Position numbers and translations under genes: made by a program | Notes under the pieces: generated by a model | What the model was told of the DNA's origin: nothing | Seen by the model: the letters and a program-made list of their open reading frames with translations, nothing else | The model's database searches: none | Shown: positions 44,240-54,401 of the stretch, one piece after another | How positions within the stretch are numbered: position 1 is the stretch's first letter | How the letters are laid out: each line of letters starts with the position of its first letter | Source of the DNA: Pseudarcicella hirudinis | GTDB lineage: Bacteria > Bacteroidota > Bacteroidia > Cytophagales > Spirosomataceae | Direction: 5' to 3' | DNA: 64,000 nucleotides | Assembly: GCF_900115665.1 (NCBI RefSeq) | Contig: NZ_FOXH01000006.1 | Location: 186,001-250,000, forward strand

Positions 44240-45814
44240 TTAGTGTAATATGTTTTCCAGAAAACGGAGCGTTTTATCGTTTTGCATAAAAGCGATCGTT
44301 CTGGCTATATCTGAAGATAAAACCCTGTCCTGTTCGTTAAATGAGACCTGTGTTCTGTACTCTTTTACGAAATCCTCAATAATTCCTGCACTTTTCAAAG
44401 GCCTTCTGAACTCCAGTGCCTGAGTTGCTGTAAGTAATTCTATGGCCAGTACTTTTTCAATGTTATTCAGAACACGCAGACATTTGGTTGCGCCGTTAGC
44501 GCCCATGCTGACATGATCTTCCTGTCCGTTTGAAGAAACAATGGAATCAACCGAAGAGGGGGTACATAATTGTTTGTTTTCACTGACTACACTGGCGGCA
44601 GTATATTGCGGAATCATTAATCCTGAATGCAAACCCGGATTTTTAACTAAAAATGGCGGGAGATTCCTTTGACCTGAAATAAGCTGATAAGTCCTTCTTT
44701 CTGAGATACTTCCGATTTCAGCCATAGCAATGCTCAGAAAATCGAAACCTAATGCTAAAGGCTGACCATGGAAATTTCCTCCGGACAAAATCAGATCCTG
44801 ATCCGGGAAAATATTGGGATTGTCCGTAACTGAATTGATTTCCTGTTCGAAAATACCCTGAACGTAATGAAAGGTATCTTTAGAAGCTCCGTGAACCTGA
44901 GGAATGCAGCGAAATGAATAAGGATCCTGTACCTGTTTATCCGGCGACTCTGCAATCTGGCTGCCTTTCAGAAGATTACGGATAATCTGTGCGGTTTGAA
45001 CCTGCCCTTGATGCGGCCGAATGGCATGAATTGGTTCCGCAAATGGCTGTAATGTACAGTTGAATGCTTCCAGTGAAATAGCAGAAATGAAGTCTGCAAA
45101 CTGCAAAAGTCTGCGGGTTTTCATCAGGCAATAAATGCCGTACGATGTCATAAACTGTGTCCCGTTGATGAGAGAAAGCCCTTCTTTCGACTGAAGTTCA
45201 ATCGGTTGCCAGCCAAAACTATCCAGTACTTCTGAGGCCGTAAGTTCCTGATTTTCAAAGTAAACTTCTCCTGAACCAATCAGTGGTAAACTTAGGTGGG
45301 AGAGGGGAGACAGGTCTCCCGAAGCTCCCAATGAACCCTGAGTGTAAACTACCGGCAGGATGTTGTGATTGTAAAAATCAATTAAGCGATGAAGTGTAAT
45401 AAGCTGAATACCGGAATGCCCGTATGACAAAGACTGAATTTTGGTCAGAAGCATGAGTTTTACAATCTCTTTTGGCACTTTATCTCCGACGCCGCAGGCA
45501 TGAGATTGAAGTAGATTATATTGTAACTGCCTGATTTGGTCATGCTCAATTCTTACATTTTGCAGATACCCGAATCCGGTATTAATTCCATAAAATAGCT
45601 GTGATGATTCGTGGCTTAGCTTTTCGTCGAGGTACTGCCGGCAAGCGCTTACTTTGGCAAGTGCTTCTCCGGAAAGAACCAGGTCTCCCGGATTCTCAAC
45701 GATTTCCATCAGATTTTCAAGACTGAGCCATTCATGTTTTATCAGGTGTGTCTTATTTGTATTTGCTACTGATATCATTTGCTGATTATTTTTAACAAAT
45801 TTGAGTTTTTTCAT
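44240..45814 (-). CDS. hutH: Histidine ammonia-lyase (524 aa)
   Basis: The MIO cofactor forms autocatalytically from Ala 164-Ser 165-Gly 166 in GSLGASGDLSPLSH; FYGINTGFG and SGGNFHGQPLA are further aromatic ammonia-lyase signatures. It deaminates histidine to urocanate. The start at 45814 gives a slightly long N-terminus (MKKLKFVKNNQQM...); the ATG at 45778 would give 512 aa, nearer the family mean. It is the first gene of hutHUIG; the promoter must lie between 45815 and the repeat array. Confidence 0.95.
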   Translation of the reverse strand: MKKLKFVKNNQQMISVANTNKTHLIKHEWLSLENLMEIVENPGDLVLSGEALAKVSACRQYLDEKLSHESSQLFYGINTGFGYLQNVRIEHDQIRQLQYNLLQSHACGVGDKVPKEIVKLMLLTKIQSLSYGHSGIQLITLHRLIDFYNHNILPVVYTQGSLGASGDLSPLSHLSLPLIGSGEVYFENQELTASEVLDSFGWQPIELQSKEGLSLINGTQFMTSYGIYCLMKTRRLLQFADFISAISLEAFNCTLQPFAEPIHAIRPHQGQVQTAQIIRNLLKGSQIAESPDKQVQDPYSFRCIPQVHGASKDTFHYVQGIFEQEINSVTDNPNIFPDQDLILSGGNFHGQPLALGFDFLSIAMAEIGSISERRTYQLISGQRNLPPFLVKNPGLHSGLMIPQYTAASVVSENKQLCTPSSVDSIVSSNGQEDHVSMGANGATKCLRVLNNIEKVLAIELLTATQALEFRRPLKSAGIIEDFVKEYRTQVSFNEQDRVLSSDIARTIAFMQNDKTLRFLENILH

Positions 45815-45974
45815 TAATACTTAGAAATAGTATTATTTTTGCTCTGTAATCAGTTTTTTTGATTAATAAATGATTAAACAAAAAAAAGAAAAGAAGCTGG
45901 AATCATAAAAAAGAGCTATGGATTTGAGACAGAGAATATTAGATGAAAGGGAATAAGAGTGAACAAAAAACCAC

Positions 45975-46368
45975 GTGACCTATATGCCTGTGTGGATACA
46001 AATGATTTCTTCTATGCAACTTATATGCCTATGTGGTTAAGGGTACGATTCACTTTCTATGCGACCTATATGCCAATGTGGTTAAGGGTACGATTCACCT
46101 TTCTATGTGACCTATATGCCAATGTGGTTGCAATGAGTTAATAAGGGTACAATTCACCTTTCCATGTGACCTATATGCCAATGTGATTACAATGAGTTAA
46201 TAAGGGTACAATTCACCTTTCTATGTGACCTATATGCCTATGTGGTTACAATAAGTTAATAAGGGTACGATTCACCTTTCCATATGACCTATATGCCAAT
46301 GTGGTTGCAATGAGTTAATAAGGGTACAATTCACCTTTCCATATGACCTATATGCCGATGTGGTTGCA
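45975..46368. repeat. Eight contiguous repeats between hutH and the LysR gene
   Basis: Units begin GTGACCTATATGCC (or close variants) at 45975, 46016, 46061, 46107, 46166, 46225, 46284 and 46343. Unit lengths are 41, 45, 46, then 59 four times; the last is partial and stops 12 bp before the LysR ATG. The longer units contain an extra GCAATGAGTTAATAA block before AAGGGTACAATTCACCTTTC. No spacers separate them. One frame of the first three units encodes a repeated ATYMPMWLRVRFT, which I take as chance. The array fills the divergent promoter region. Confidence 0.9.
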
Positions 46369-46380
46369 GAACGCAAAAAA

Positions 46381-47259
46381 ATGGAATTACGTCAACTGAA
46401 ATATTTTCTTGTACTGGCAGAAGAACTGCATTTCGGCAAAGCTGCCGAGAAACTGTTTATTGTACAGCCGGCACTGACAAGACAGATCCAGTTACTGGAA
46501 GAAGAGCTGGGAATCAGCCTATTTAAAAGAAACAAGAGAAGTGTGCAGCTTACCGTTTCGGGAGAATATTTCAGCCATGAAGTAAAAGGGATTATTGAGC
46601 AATTAGAAATGGTAAAAAACCGGACAAGATTGGTCGAAGACGGAGAAAAAGGAGAAGTGAGAATAGGTTATGTCGGGTCCTGTATCCATACTTTTTTACC
46701 GGATATTCTTTCCGGTTTGCATGAGAAATATCCTCATATCCAGACTTATCTCAATGAAATGACCTCTTCTTCTCAGATTCTCGGGATTCAAAACGGAGAG
46801 CTGGATATTGCCTTTCTGCGAAACCCTGCACCAAATCATCATTTCGGACAGCAAATGGTTTTCAGTGAAACCTTTTCTCTCGTTGTCCCTGACAATCACT
46901 TTATTACAGGCTCTAATTTTGAAGGGATTCATCAGTTAGCCAATGAAGATTTTATTCTGCCTACCCGCATGGATGGCGAAATATATTACCAGCTGCAATT
47001 AAGTATCTGTGAAAATGCAGGGTTTTCCCCTAAAATTGCCCACGAAACAGTTCATGGGCACACAGTATTAAAACTCATAGATCATCAACTTGGGATTACC
47101 TTTCTGCCTACTTCTTTCCGGTCAGTAACGAATGCCAACGTCAGATTTATTGAGTTGAAAAATATTCCCCAGAGAGCAGAAATAACAGCCCTGTGGGATA
47201 AGAAAAATCCCAATCCGAGTCTGCACAGATTTCTTGGACTGATACAGAATACCTTTTAA
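46381..47259 (+). CDS. LysR family transcriptional regulator (292 aa)
   Basis: LysR winged helix at the N-terminus (MELRQLKYFLVLAEELHFGK, then LFIVQPALTRQIQLLEEELG) and the two-lobed effector domain (GEVRIGYVGSCIHTFLPDIL onwards). The ATG at 46381 is the normal LysR start; a GTG at 46360 falls inside the repeat array and is rejected. It is divergent from hutH and a candidate hut regulator, although the family more often controls aromatic or amino-acid catabolism generally. The tandem repeats directly before it occupy its own promoter region. Confidence 0.92.
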   Translation: MELRQLKYFLVLAEELHFGKAAEKLFIVQPALTRQIQLLEEELGISLFKRNKRSVQLTVSGEYFSHEVKGIIEQLEMVKNRTRLVEDGEKGEVRIGYVGSCIHTFLPDILSGLHEKYPHIQTYLNEMTSSSQILGIQNGELDIAFLRNPAPNHHFGQQMVFSETFSLVVPDNHFITGSNFEGIHQLANEDFILPTRMDGEIYYQLQLSICENAGFSPKIAHETVHGHTVLKLIDHQLGITFLPTSFRSVTNANVRFIELKNIPQRAEITALWDKKNPNPSLHRFLGLIQNTF

Positions 47260-47263
47260 CGGC

Positions 47264-48520
47264 TTAAGCTCTTTTGTTGAAGGTTACTTCAATTGCATGC
47301 TTATTGTTTCTGAAAAGATACTGAATATTGAATAAATGAAGTTCGCAGATCTGTTTCACGATGGAAAGCCCCAGACCAATGGAATCCGGATTGCTTTTTT
47401 TGAAACGATGGAAAAACTCCTCTGTTGGAATGGTTGGAGGATTTCCCGAATTTTCAATCAGTAATTTCGAAGTACTCAGTTGTACAGAAATACAGCCATC
47501 GAAATTATTATGTCTGATGGCATTGCTCAACAGATTGTTCAAAAGAATACTCGCCAGTACAGGATGGAGTTTCAAAAGTACATTATCGCAAATCTGTTTT
47601 TCAAGATGAATGGACTTCATGTCGATTAATTCCTCAAAACCTTTCATGGTTTCGTTTACCAGCTGACTGAAATTGATTTGTTCAATGCTTTCATATTCCT
47701 CATTTTCAAGTTTTGTCAGCAGAATAAGAGACTGATTGGTCTTGGTCAGTTTATCCAAAGCATTAAGCGCAGTAAGAATCAATGTAGCCTGTTCATCATT
47801 GATATCTGACTCCATCAGCAATTCAAGTTTACCCTGAATAATCGCAAGGGGCGTTTGCAGTTCGTGGGAAGCATTTTCTGAAAACTCCTTTAGGGAATTA
47901 TAATCGCAAAGTGCCTTTTTCGTCATTTTTTGCAGGAAATGGTTTAATTCCTTAAACTCAAGAATACCGGTTTCCGGCAAAGAAATAGCCTTTTTCTGCT
48001 TCAGAGAGAACTTATGAATGGCAACAAGAGACTGATTGAAAGGAGAGAGAATTTTTTCAGAACCTATTCTTATGAAGATCAGTAACAGAATTAAAAGCAG
48101 CACAAAAATCCAAAGCATAGCCTGAATAACGAGCTTTGTGACATCCTGCGCCCGGATCATCATGTTATAAACTGAAATGTAATAGTGCTTCCCGTTAATT
48201 TTATAGGAGCTGGCAGCTTTGATCTGCCTTTCCATTCGCTGTAACTGCCTGCTCCAGGCAATTGTATCCGAGAGGTGAAGGCGGACGGTGGGTGCTGAAT
48301 ATTTTAATTCCCGTATCTGGATTTGTTCTCTGACAATTTTATTGGCGGGTATCCCGATTTTGATCTTTTGGGCGATGTGAACTAATTGTTTTTCAAGCTC
48401 TTTGGATTGAGCATATTCAATTTGGGATTCAAACTTATAATAAATCAGCACCCCGCCGACGAGTAACACGAAAGCGAATATTGCTAAATACCATAAAGTG
48501 AACTGATTGATTAACTTCAT
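47264..48520 (-). CDS. Sensor histidine kinase (418 aa)
   Basis: Two membrane segments (about residues 9-27 and 131-150) flank a ~100-residue periplasmic sensor. The HisKA motif is SENASHELQTPLAIIQG with phospho-His 219, followed by the ATPase N box (LLSNAIRHN) and G box (GLGLSIVKQI). It is the partner of the OmpR-type regulator whose stop is 22 bp upstream of its start. Divergent from the efflux operon at 49592, which it probably controls. Confidence 0.93.
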   Translation of the reverse strand: MKLINQFTLWYLAIFAFVLLVGGVLIYYKFESQIEYAQSKELEKQLVHIAQKIKIGIPANKIVREQIQIRELKYSAPTVRLHLSDTIAWSRQLQRMERQIKAASSYKINGKHYYISVYNMMIRAQDVTKLVIQAMLWIFVLLLILLLIFIRIGSEKILSPFNQSLVAIHKFSLKQKKAISLPETGILEFKELNHFLQKMTKKALCDYNSLKEFSENASHELQTPLAIIQGKLELLMESDINDEQATLILTALNALDKLTKTNQSLILLTKLENEEYESIEQINFSQLVNETMKGFEELIDMKSIHLEKQICDNVLLKLHPVLASILLNNLLSNAIRHNNFDGCISVQLSTSKLLIENSGNPPTIPTEEFFHRFKKSNPDSIGLGLSIVKQICELHLFNIQYLFRNNKHAIEVTFNKRA

Positions 48521-48542
48521 TTAAAAAATAATGTTGGAATCT

Positions 48543-49226
48543 CTATTTGGTGTTTGTTTCAAATTTATAGCCAAGTCCGTAAACTGTACCGATATAGTCT
48601 CTTCCTTTTGTATTACTGATTTTCTTCCTCAGGTTTTTCACATGCTGATATACAAAGTCAAAATTAGCCAGATTATCGGTATAATCCCCCCAAAGGTGTT
48701 CTGCAATGGATTGCCTGGTCAGTACCCGGTTTTTATTGGCCAGAAAATAAAGAAGTAAATCAAATTCCTTGCGGGTTAAATCCAGCAGAATCCCGTTTAC
48801 TTTGGCTTCTAAGGTAAGGGTATTTACGCTGATTTCATTAAAACTGATGATATTATCACCTTCAAGGATATTCCTCCGGTAAACAGCTCTTAAACGGGCA
48901 TGAAGCTCCGGGAGATGAAAAGGCTTGGTAAGGTAATCGTCAGCCCCTAATTCAAGTCCGGTTATTTTATCGTCCAGTGCATTTTTGGCAGAAATAATCA
49001 GCACACTGCATGGAATCTTATTGGATTTGATAAATCGCAGGATATCCAGACCGTTTCCGTCCGGGAGCATAATATCCAACACGACGCAATCATACTGAAA
49101 AGAAATTAACTTATCCTCAGCCTCTTTATAGGTATGGCAAAATTCACAAATAATACCTTCCCTGCTCAGAAACTGCTGCATGTTTCCGGCAAGCTCCCTG
49201 TTATCTTCTATTACCAGTATTTTCAT
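48543..49226 (-). CDS. OmpR/PhoB family response regulator (227 aa)
   Basis: Receiver domain with acidic pocket ED (7-8), phospho-acceptor Asp 51 (VVLDIMLPDGNG) and Lys of LTKPFHLPEL, then the winged-helix output domain (LTRKEFDLLLYFLANKNRVL, FDFVYQHVKNLRKKI, YIGTVYGLGYKF). It begins the kinase operon and stands 365 bp from the divergent TolC-RND operon, the usual layout for a system that induces efflux. Confidence 0.95.
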   Translation of the reverse strand: MKILVIEDNRELAGNMQQFLSREGIICEFCHTYKEAEDKLISFQYDCVVLDIMLPDGNGLDILRFIKSNKIPCSVLIISAKNALDDKITGLELGADDYLTKPFHLPELHARLRAVYRRNILEGDNIISFNEISVNTLTLEAKVNGILLDLTRKEFDLLLYFLANKNRVLTRQSIAEHLWGDYTDNLANFDFVYQHVKNLRKKISNTKGRDYIGTVYGLGYKFETNTK

Positions 49227-49591
49227 AATGTCTGCAAGTTGAAAATGCTTTTTGAAGGAAATTTGAAGAAAATCTGAGCCTGTCCTGAATTATACTGCCT
49301 CTGAATTTCAGTAAGTAGCTGCAAAATTTGAATACTTTTTTGAAAAACAGCTCTTTTGGGTCAGATAAAAGCATATTTTTAGAATTCATTACACATGAAT
49401 TTTTGGCTGTCAGTATAAAATTAAAAAATATATAAAAATGTTTATAGTTAGTTATTCATGAATCGGGAATATGTTGCTTTTGTTTAAAGAAAATAGCCCG
49501 AAAAAGTCCTGAACTTCAAAATCTCATCAAAATCTTACAAAATCTTTGGAATAAATAAGACCGTCTGATTTGTCAGGTTAACCATTTTACC
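49227..49591. other. Divergent intergenic region between regulator and efflux operon
   Basis: 365 bp with no gene I believe in. The last 150 bp before the TolC gene are rich in CTTACAAAATC-like direct motifs (ATCAAAATCTTACAAAATC at about 49525-49543), possible regulator sites. Confidence 0.35.
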
Positions 49592-50992
49592 ATGATGTTT
49601 CCAAAAAAATATGTGCGGATAATAACCATTTTTTTCTGCCTGATTGCAGGCATGAAAACATTCGCCCAAAATACCCTTAAATTATCGGAAGCTATTGAGA
49701 CCGGATTGAAGAATTATAATTCGATCAAGGCCAAAAATAGTTACCTCAAAGCATCACATGCTATGGCTGTAAATGCGCAAAGGCAGTTTTTACCCGATGT
49801 GAATACAGCTATTCAGAATAACTATGGTACCGCAAATGGCCAGTTTGGTCCTTTGTACTCTTATCGTGGTGTTGGAATTGCGGCTTCCGGACCTTCCTCT
49901 TCTTCCCAAAACTGGAATGCGGCATTTGGTGCACTTTATGCGTCCAACATCAACTGGGATGTTTATACCTTTGGTCGTTTAAAGGCTAGCGTAGATGTGG
50001 CGAAATCTCAGATTTACAGAGATTCCCTTGATCTTTTACAGGAAAAGTTTGCACATACCGTCAGAGTAAGCGGAGCATATTTTAACCTGCTGGCCGCTCA
50101 GAAATTTGTTGAAATAAGTGATGATAACCTGAAAAGGGTGACTGCTTTGCAGGAGGTAGTAAAAGCCAGAGCCAAAAATGGTTTAAATCCGGGTGTTGAT
50201 TCTTCTATTGCCAATGCAGAAGTTTCAAATGCCCGTCTGAGTAAAATTGATGCACAGAATCTGGAATTACAGGCTACAAATCAACTGGCTCAGTTACTTA
50301 ATATGGAGCCGAGGCATTTTGAGCTTGACAGCATTTATTTTGCCAGTATTCCTCAGCAGCTTGAATCATCGGTTCCTGTAGAGAATAATCCGACACTTTT
50401 GTTCTATAAATCAAGGATTAGCATTTCAGATAATACCCAGAAATTACTTTCTAGGAATAAACTTCCGACAATCAGTTTGTTCGGAGCATTTCAATCGAAG
50501 GCTTCCGGTTTTGGCTATGATTACACTGCGGCAAATCATAATGTTTCCGGAGATTATTTTTCAGGTGTGAATCCCACACGAAGTAACTATCTGGTAGGAG
50601 CAGGGATTTTCTGGAATTTTATGGCACCGACTAAAATCAATATGCAGATCAGAGCTCAGCAATTCATTACCGAAGGACTGAAAAGTGAATATGATCTGAC
50701 TGAAAATCAATTGAGAAGTCAGTCTGTTCTGGCAGATCAGCGGATAGAAAATGCTTTACTTAGTTACAGAGAATCTCCGATTCAGCTGAAGGCTGCACAA
50801 AATGCCTATAAACAGAAAGCAGAGCTGTATAAAAACGGACTTTCGAATATCATTGACTTAACCCAGGCGCTGTTTGTTTTAAACAGAGCCGAAACAAATA
50901 TTAGTGTGGCATATGCCAATGTGTGGCAGGCACTTGTATTGAAAGCTGCTGCCAACGGGGATGTTGATTTGCTAATAAAACAAGCCAGATAA
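49592..50992 (+). CDS. TolC-family outer membrane efflux protein (466 aa)
   Basis: Signal peptide (to about residue 25, KTFAQ), then LKLSEAIETGLKNYNSIKAK, the start of the OEP domain, and two coiled-coil hairpins (VRVSGAYFNLLAAQKFVEIS; NALLSYRESPIQLKAAQNAY). It is the outer membrane channel of the tripartite pump encoded with the next two genes; its stop is 2 bp before the RND start. Distinct from the TolC at 8689, which serves the peptide cluster. Confidence 0.93.
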   Translation: MMFPKKYVRIITIFFCLIAGMKTFAQNTLKLSEAIETGLKNYNSIKAKNSYLKASHAMAVNAQRQFLPDVNTAIQNNYGTANGQFGPLYSYRGVGIAASGPSSSSQNWNAAFGALYASNINWDVYTFGRLKASVDVAKSQIYRDSLDLLQEKFAHTVRVSGAYFNLLAAQKFVEISDDNLKRVTALQEVVKARAKNGLNPGVDSSIANAEVSNARLSKIDAQNLELQATNQLAQLLNMEPRHFELDSIYFASIPQQLESSVPVENNPTLLFYKSRISISDNTQKLLSRNKLPTISLFGAFQSKASGFGYDYTAANHNVSGDYFSGVNPTRSNYLVGAGIFWNFMAPTKINMQIRAQQFITEGLKSEYDLTENQLRSQSVLADQRIENALLSYRESPIQLKAAQNAYKQKAELYKNGLSNIIDLTQALFVLNRAETNISVAYANVWQALVLKAAANGDVDLLIKQAR

Positions 50993-50994
50993 TA

Positions 50995-53900
50995 ATGAAT
51001 TTAATAAGAACCGCTTTACGTAAGCCTATCACCATACTGGTATTAGTCGCAGGACTATTGTTTTTTGGAATCAATTCCATCAGAAATGTCAAGGTAGATA
51101 TATTCCCTGACATGAATTTACCGGTTATTTATATTTCACATCCATTTGGGGGTTACACACCAACCCAAATGGAGTCCTTCTTCGGAAAGCAATATGTAAA
51201 CCTTCTTTTATATGTTTCCGGGGTAAAAAGTATTGAAACCAAGAACATTCAGGGGCTTACACTGATGAAACTTACTTTTTATCAGGGAACCAATATGGCG
51301 CAGGCAGCTGCAGAGGTGTCGGCCTTTACCAACAGGGCACAGGCTATTTTCCCACCCGGCTCGCAACCGCCTTTTATTCTGCGGTTTGATGCGTCAACGC
51401 TGCCTGTTGGACAATTGGTATTGAGTAGTGAAACACGTTCCAATAATGAATTACTGGATTTAGCTAACGTTTATATCCGGGCATCATTTACCTCTATTCC
51501 GGGTTTGGTGGCACCGCCCCCTTTTGGAGGGAATATCCGTACCGTAGTAATCAAAGCTGATCCGGAACTGATGCGTTCGCATAACCTGACACCAGACCAG
51601 ATTGTTGAAGCCATCAGGGTAAATAACCAGACATCGCCCTCCGGAAACGTAAGGATCGGAGATTATAATTACATTACTCCGGTTAACACCACGATCAAAA
51701 CGATAAAGGATTTTGAAACCATTCCACTATTTAAAGGAGGCGTACAAAACCTGTACCTGAGAGATGTTGCAACTGTGGAAGATGGCGCTGACGTAACAAC
51801 AAGTTATGCCCTGGTTAACGGGAAAAGATCAGTTTATCTGGCTATTACCAAATCAGCTGATGCCTCAACCTGGGAAGTAGTACAAAACCTGAAAAAAGCG
51901 TTGCCCCGTTTTCAGAGTCTATTGCCTGAAGATGTAAAACTTTCTTATGAATTTGACCAGTCGGTTTATGTAATCAATTCTGTAAAAAGTTTGTTAAGTG
52001 AAGGAGCAATAGGTGCAATTCTGACCGGACTTATGGTGTTACTGTTTTTAGGTGACCCGAGAGGAGCTTTAATTGTGATTCTGACGATTCCGACCTCTAT
52101 TATTTCCGGAGTATTGTTTCTCCAGCTGACAGGCCAGACCATTAATATTATGACCCTGAGCGGACTTTCTCTGGCGATTGGTATTCTTGTCGATGAGTCC
52201 ACGGTAACTATAGAAAATATTCACCAGCACCTGGATATGGGAAAACCCAAGGCTCTGGCCATCTGGGATGCCTGTAGGGAAATCGCCTTTCCTAAATTGT
52301 TGATTTTATTCTGTATTCTGGCGGTGTTTGCTCCGGCGTTTACTATGACGGGTATTCCTGGATCATTGTTCCTTCCATTGGCTTTGGCTATTGGTTTCTC
52401 AATGTTGGTATCCTTCCTGTTATCTCAGACTTTTGTTCCGATCATGGCAAACTGGATCATGAAAGAACATAAGCATAAACATTCAAAAGGAGATCAGGTT
52501 GTTTTGGAAGATAATGAGGATTTCCTGGCATCAGACCTTACTGTAGAATCTGAAAAAGATACATTCAATCAAAAGAAAATACTTGTTGAAAGAGAGGATA
52601 GTAATAACGATGGGAAAATCAGTCTTTTTGATCGATTCAGGAATCGTTTCCTGAGATTTATCAACAGAATTATTCCTTATCGTAAACCGATTGTCGTGGG
52701 GTATATTATCCTGGCGAGTGCTGCGACGGTTTTGCTGATTACGACCATTGGACGTGATGTTTTGCCAAAAACGAACGGGAGCCAGTTTCAGGTCAGACTA
52801 AGAGCAAAGGATGGTACCCGTATAGAAAGAACGGAACAGAAGTTATTACAGTCTGTCAGGATTCTGGAAAAAATAGTAGGAAAAGAGAACATTTCCATTA
52901 CTTCCGCTTTTGTAGGGCAACACCCGGGTCTTTTTTCAACCAGTCCGATTTATCTGTTCATGAGTGGTCCGCAGGAAGCGGTGTTGCAGGTTCAGCTTAA
53001 AGAAGAATATGAGGTTGATCTGGAGGATCTGAAAGAGGATTTTCGTAAAAAGATGAGAGCTGAGATGCCTGATGTAAAGCTTTCTTTTGAACCGATTGAG
53101 TTGACGGACAAGATTTTGAGTCAGGGTTCCCCGACTCCGATAGAGGTTCGTATTTCGGGAAGAAATAAAAAGCTCAATGAGGAATACGCATATAAAATGA
53201 TTGATAAATTAAAGCAGATCGGTTATCTGAGAGACGTTCAGTTGGGTCAGTCTAACAGATATCCTGCTGTAACGATTAACATTGATCGTACAAGAGCTTC
53301 TCAGTTGGGTGTGGATGTTACGGATATCTCGAAGTCTTTAATTACTTCAACATCTTCTTCACGTTATACAGATAAGAATGTATGGGTAGATGAAAAATCA
53401 GGGTTGAGCTACAGCGTTCAGGTACAGGTTCCTGAAAACAAGATGAAGAGCATTAACGATATAGGTGAAATTCCTTTGCTGAGAAATTCAAGCAGACCGG
53501 TTTTAGGGGATGTGGCAACGATTCAGTCTGATACAATTACAGGAGAGAATGATAACCTTGGGGCGGTGCCTGTAGTTTCTGTGACAGCAAACCTGTATAA
53601 AAAGGATCTGGGAACTGCAGCAACTGATGTGTCAGCTGCAATTAAGTCTTTGGGAGAATTACCAAGAGGTTTAACAGTTGAGCCAATCGGGTTAAGTAAG
53701 GTTCTGACAGAAACGCTGGATAGTTTACAGTCTGGTTTGCTGGTAGCGATTATTGTTATTTTCCTGATGCTTTCTGCTAATTTCCAGTCATTTAAGGTTT
53801 CGTTCGTGGTACTGACGACCATTCCTGCGGTGTTATTGGGCTCGCTGATCATGTTAAGACTTACTAATTCGACGCTTAACCTTCAGTCTTATATGGGTAT

Positions 53901-54291
53901 CATTATGTCAGTTGGGGTATCAATTGCCAATGCCGTGTTATTAATTACCAATGCTGAGCATTTAAGAATTCATAATGGAAATGCTCTGGAATCAGCAAAA
54001 GAGGCAGCGGCACTTCGCTTGAGGCCGATTATAATGACAAGTGTGGCGATGGTAGTTGGTATGATTCCGATGGCTGCCGGATTTGGGGAAGGTGGAGATC
54101 AGGCTTCTCCGCTGGCAAGAGCGGTTATCGGTGGACTTATCGCTTCAACTTTTGCGGCACTGATCATATTACCGTTGGTTTTTGCGTGGTTCCAGGGCAA
54201 AACTTCTACAGATTCCGTTTCATTAGATCCTGAAGATATAGAGAGTAAGCACTATATTCCGACTTTGTTTGGACCTGGCGTAAAAAGCTAA
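50995..54291 (+). CDS. RND-family efflux pump inner membrane transporter (1098 aa)
   Basis: AcrB-type architecture: TM1 (PITILVLVAGLLFFGINSI), first porter domain, TM2-6 with GAIGAILTGLMVLLFLGDPR and SLAIGILVDESTVTIENI (TM4 proton relay carries Asp), a central loop, TM7 and the second porter domain, then TM8-12 with AVIGGLIASTFAALIILP. The length is somewhat above that of AcrB. The cytoplasmic loop between the two halves carries an EF-hand-like sequence DSNNDGKISLFD (residues about 535-546). It exports drugs, metals or lipophilic compounds to the TolC partner; the substrate class is not evident. Confidence 0.95.
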   Translation: MNLIRTALRKPITILVLVAGLLFFGINSIRNVKVDIFPDMNLPVIYISHPFGGYTPTQMESFFGKQYVNLLLYVSGVKSIETKNIQGLTLMKLTFYQGTNMAQAAAEVSAFTNRAQAIFPPGSQPPFILRFDASTLPVGQLVLSSETRSNNELLDLANVYIRASFTSIPGLVAPPPFGGNIRTVVIKADPELMRSHNLTPDQIVEAIRVNNQTSPSGNVRIGDYNYITPVNTTIKTIKDFETIPLFKGGVQNLYLRDVATVEDGADVTTSYALVNGKRSVYLAITKSADASTWEVVQNLKKALPRFQSLLPEDVKLSYEFDQSVYVINSVKSLLSEGAIGAILTGLMVLLFLGDPRGALIVILTIPTSIISGVLFLQLTGQTINIMTLSGLSLAIGILVDESTVTIENIHQHLDMGKPKALAIWDACREIAFPKLLILFCILAVFAPAFTMTGIPGSLFLPLALAIGFSMLVSFLLSQTFVPIMANWIMKEHKHKHSKGDQVVLEDNEDFLASDLTVESEKDTFNQKKILVEREDSNNDGKISLFDRFRNRFLRFINRIIPYRKPIVVGYIILASAATVLLITTIGRDVLPKTNGSQFQVRLRAKDGTRIERTEQKLLQSVRILEKIVGKENISITSAFVGQHPGLFSTSPIYLFMSGPQEAVLQVQLKEEYEVDLEDLKEDFRKKMRAEMPDVKLSFEPIELTDKILSQGSPTPIEVRISGRNKKLNEEYAYKMIDKLKQIGYLRDVQLGQSNRYPAVTINIDRTRASQLGVDVTDISKSLITSTSSSRYTDKNVWVDEKSGLSYSVQVQVPENKMKSINDIGEIPLLRNSSRPVLGDVATIQSDTITGENDNLGAVPVVSVTANLYKKDLGTAATDVSAAIKSLGELPRGLTVEPIGLSKVLTETLDSLQSGLLVAIIVIFLMLSANFQSFKVSFVVLTTIPAVLLGSLIMLRLTNSTLNLQSYMGIIMSVGVSIANAVLLITNAEHLRIHNGNALESAKEAAALRLRPIIMTSVAMVVGMIPMAAGFGEGGDQASPLARAVIGGLIASTFAALIILPLVFAWFQGKTSTDSVSLDPEDIESKHYIPTLFGPGVKS

Positions 54292-54401
54292 AAAAATGCA
54301 GAAATGACAAATAGTGAATGGAACATTAGGAGTTTAAATAATTCATTATCTGTCATTTTCCAGAAAATATATATCATTGAAATCACTGAATATTTACCAA
54401 A

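Noticed and set aside
45959-46141. Small protein with repeated ATYMPMWLRVRFT
   Set aside because: It is only a translation of the first repeats from a GTG; the frame is lost in later units because their lengths change.
45975-46368. CRISPR array
   Set aside because: The repeats are contiguous, with no unique spacers; the unit itself is 41-59 bp and no cas gene is near.
49201-49389. Minus-strand frame of 62 codons overlapping the response regulator start
   Set aside because: Low-complexity Phe/Lys/Ser-rich translation, no leader sequence, and it overlaps a well-defined gene start.
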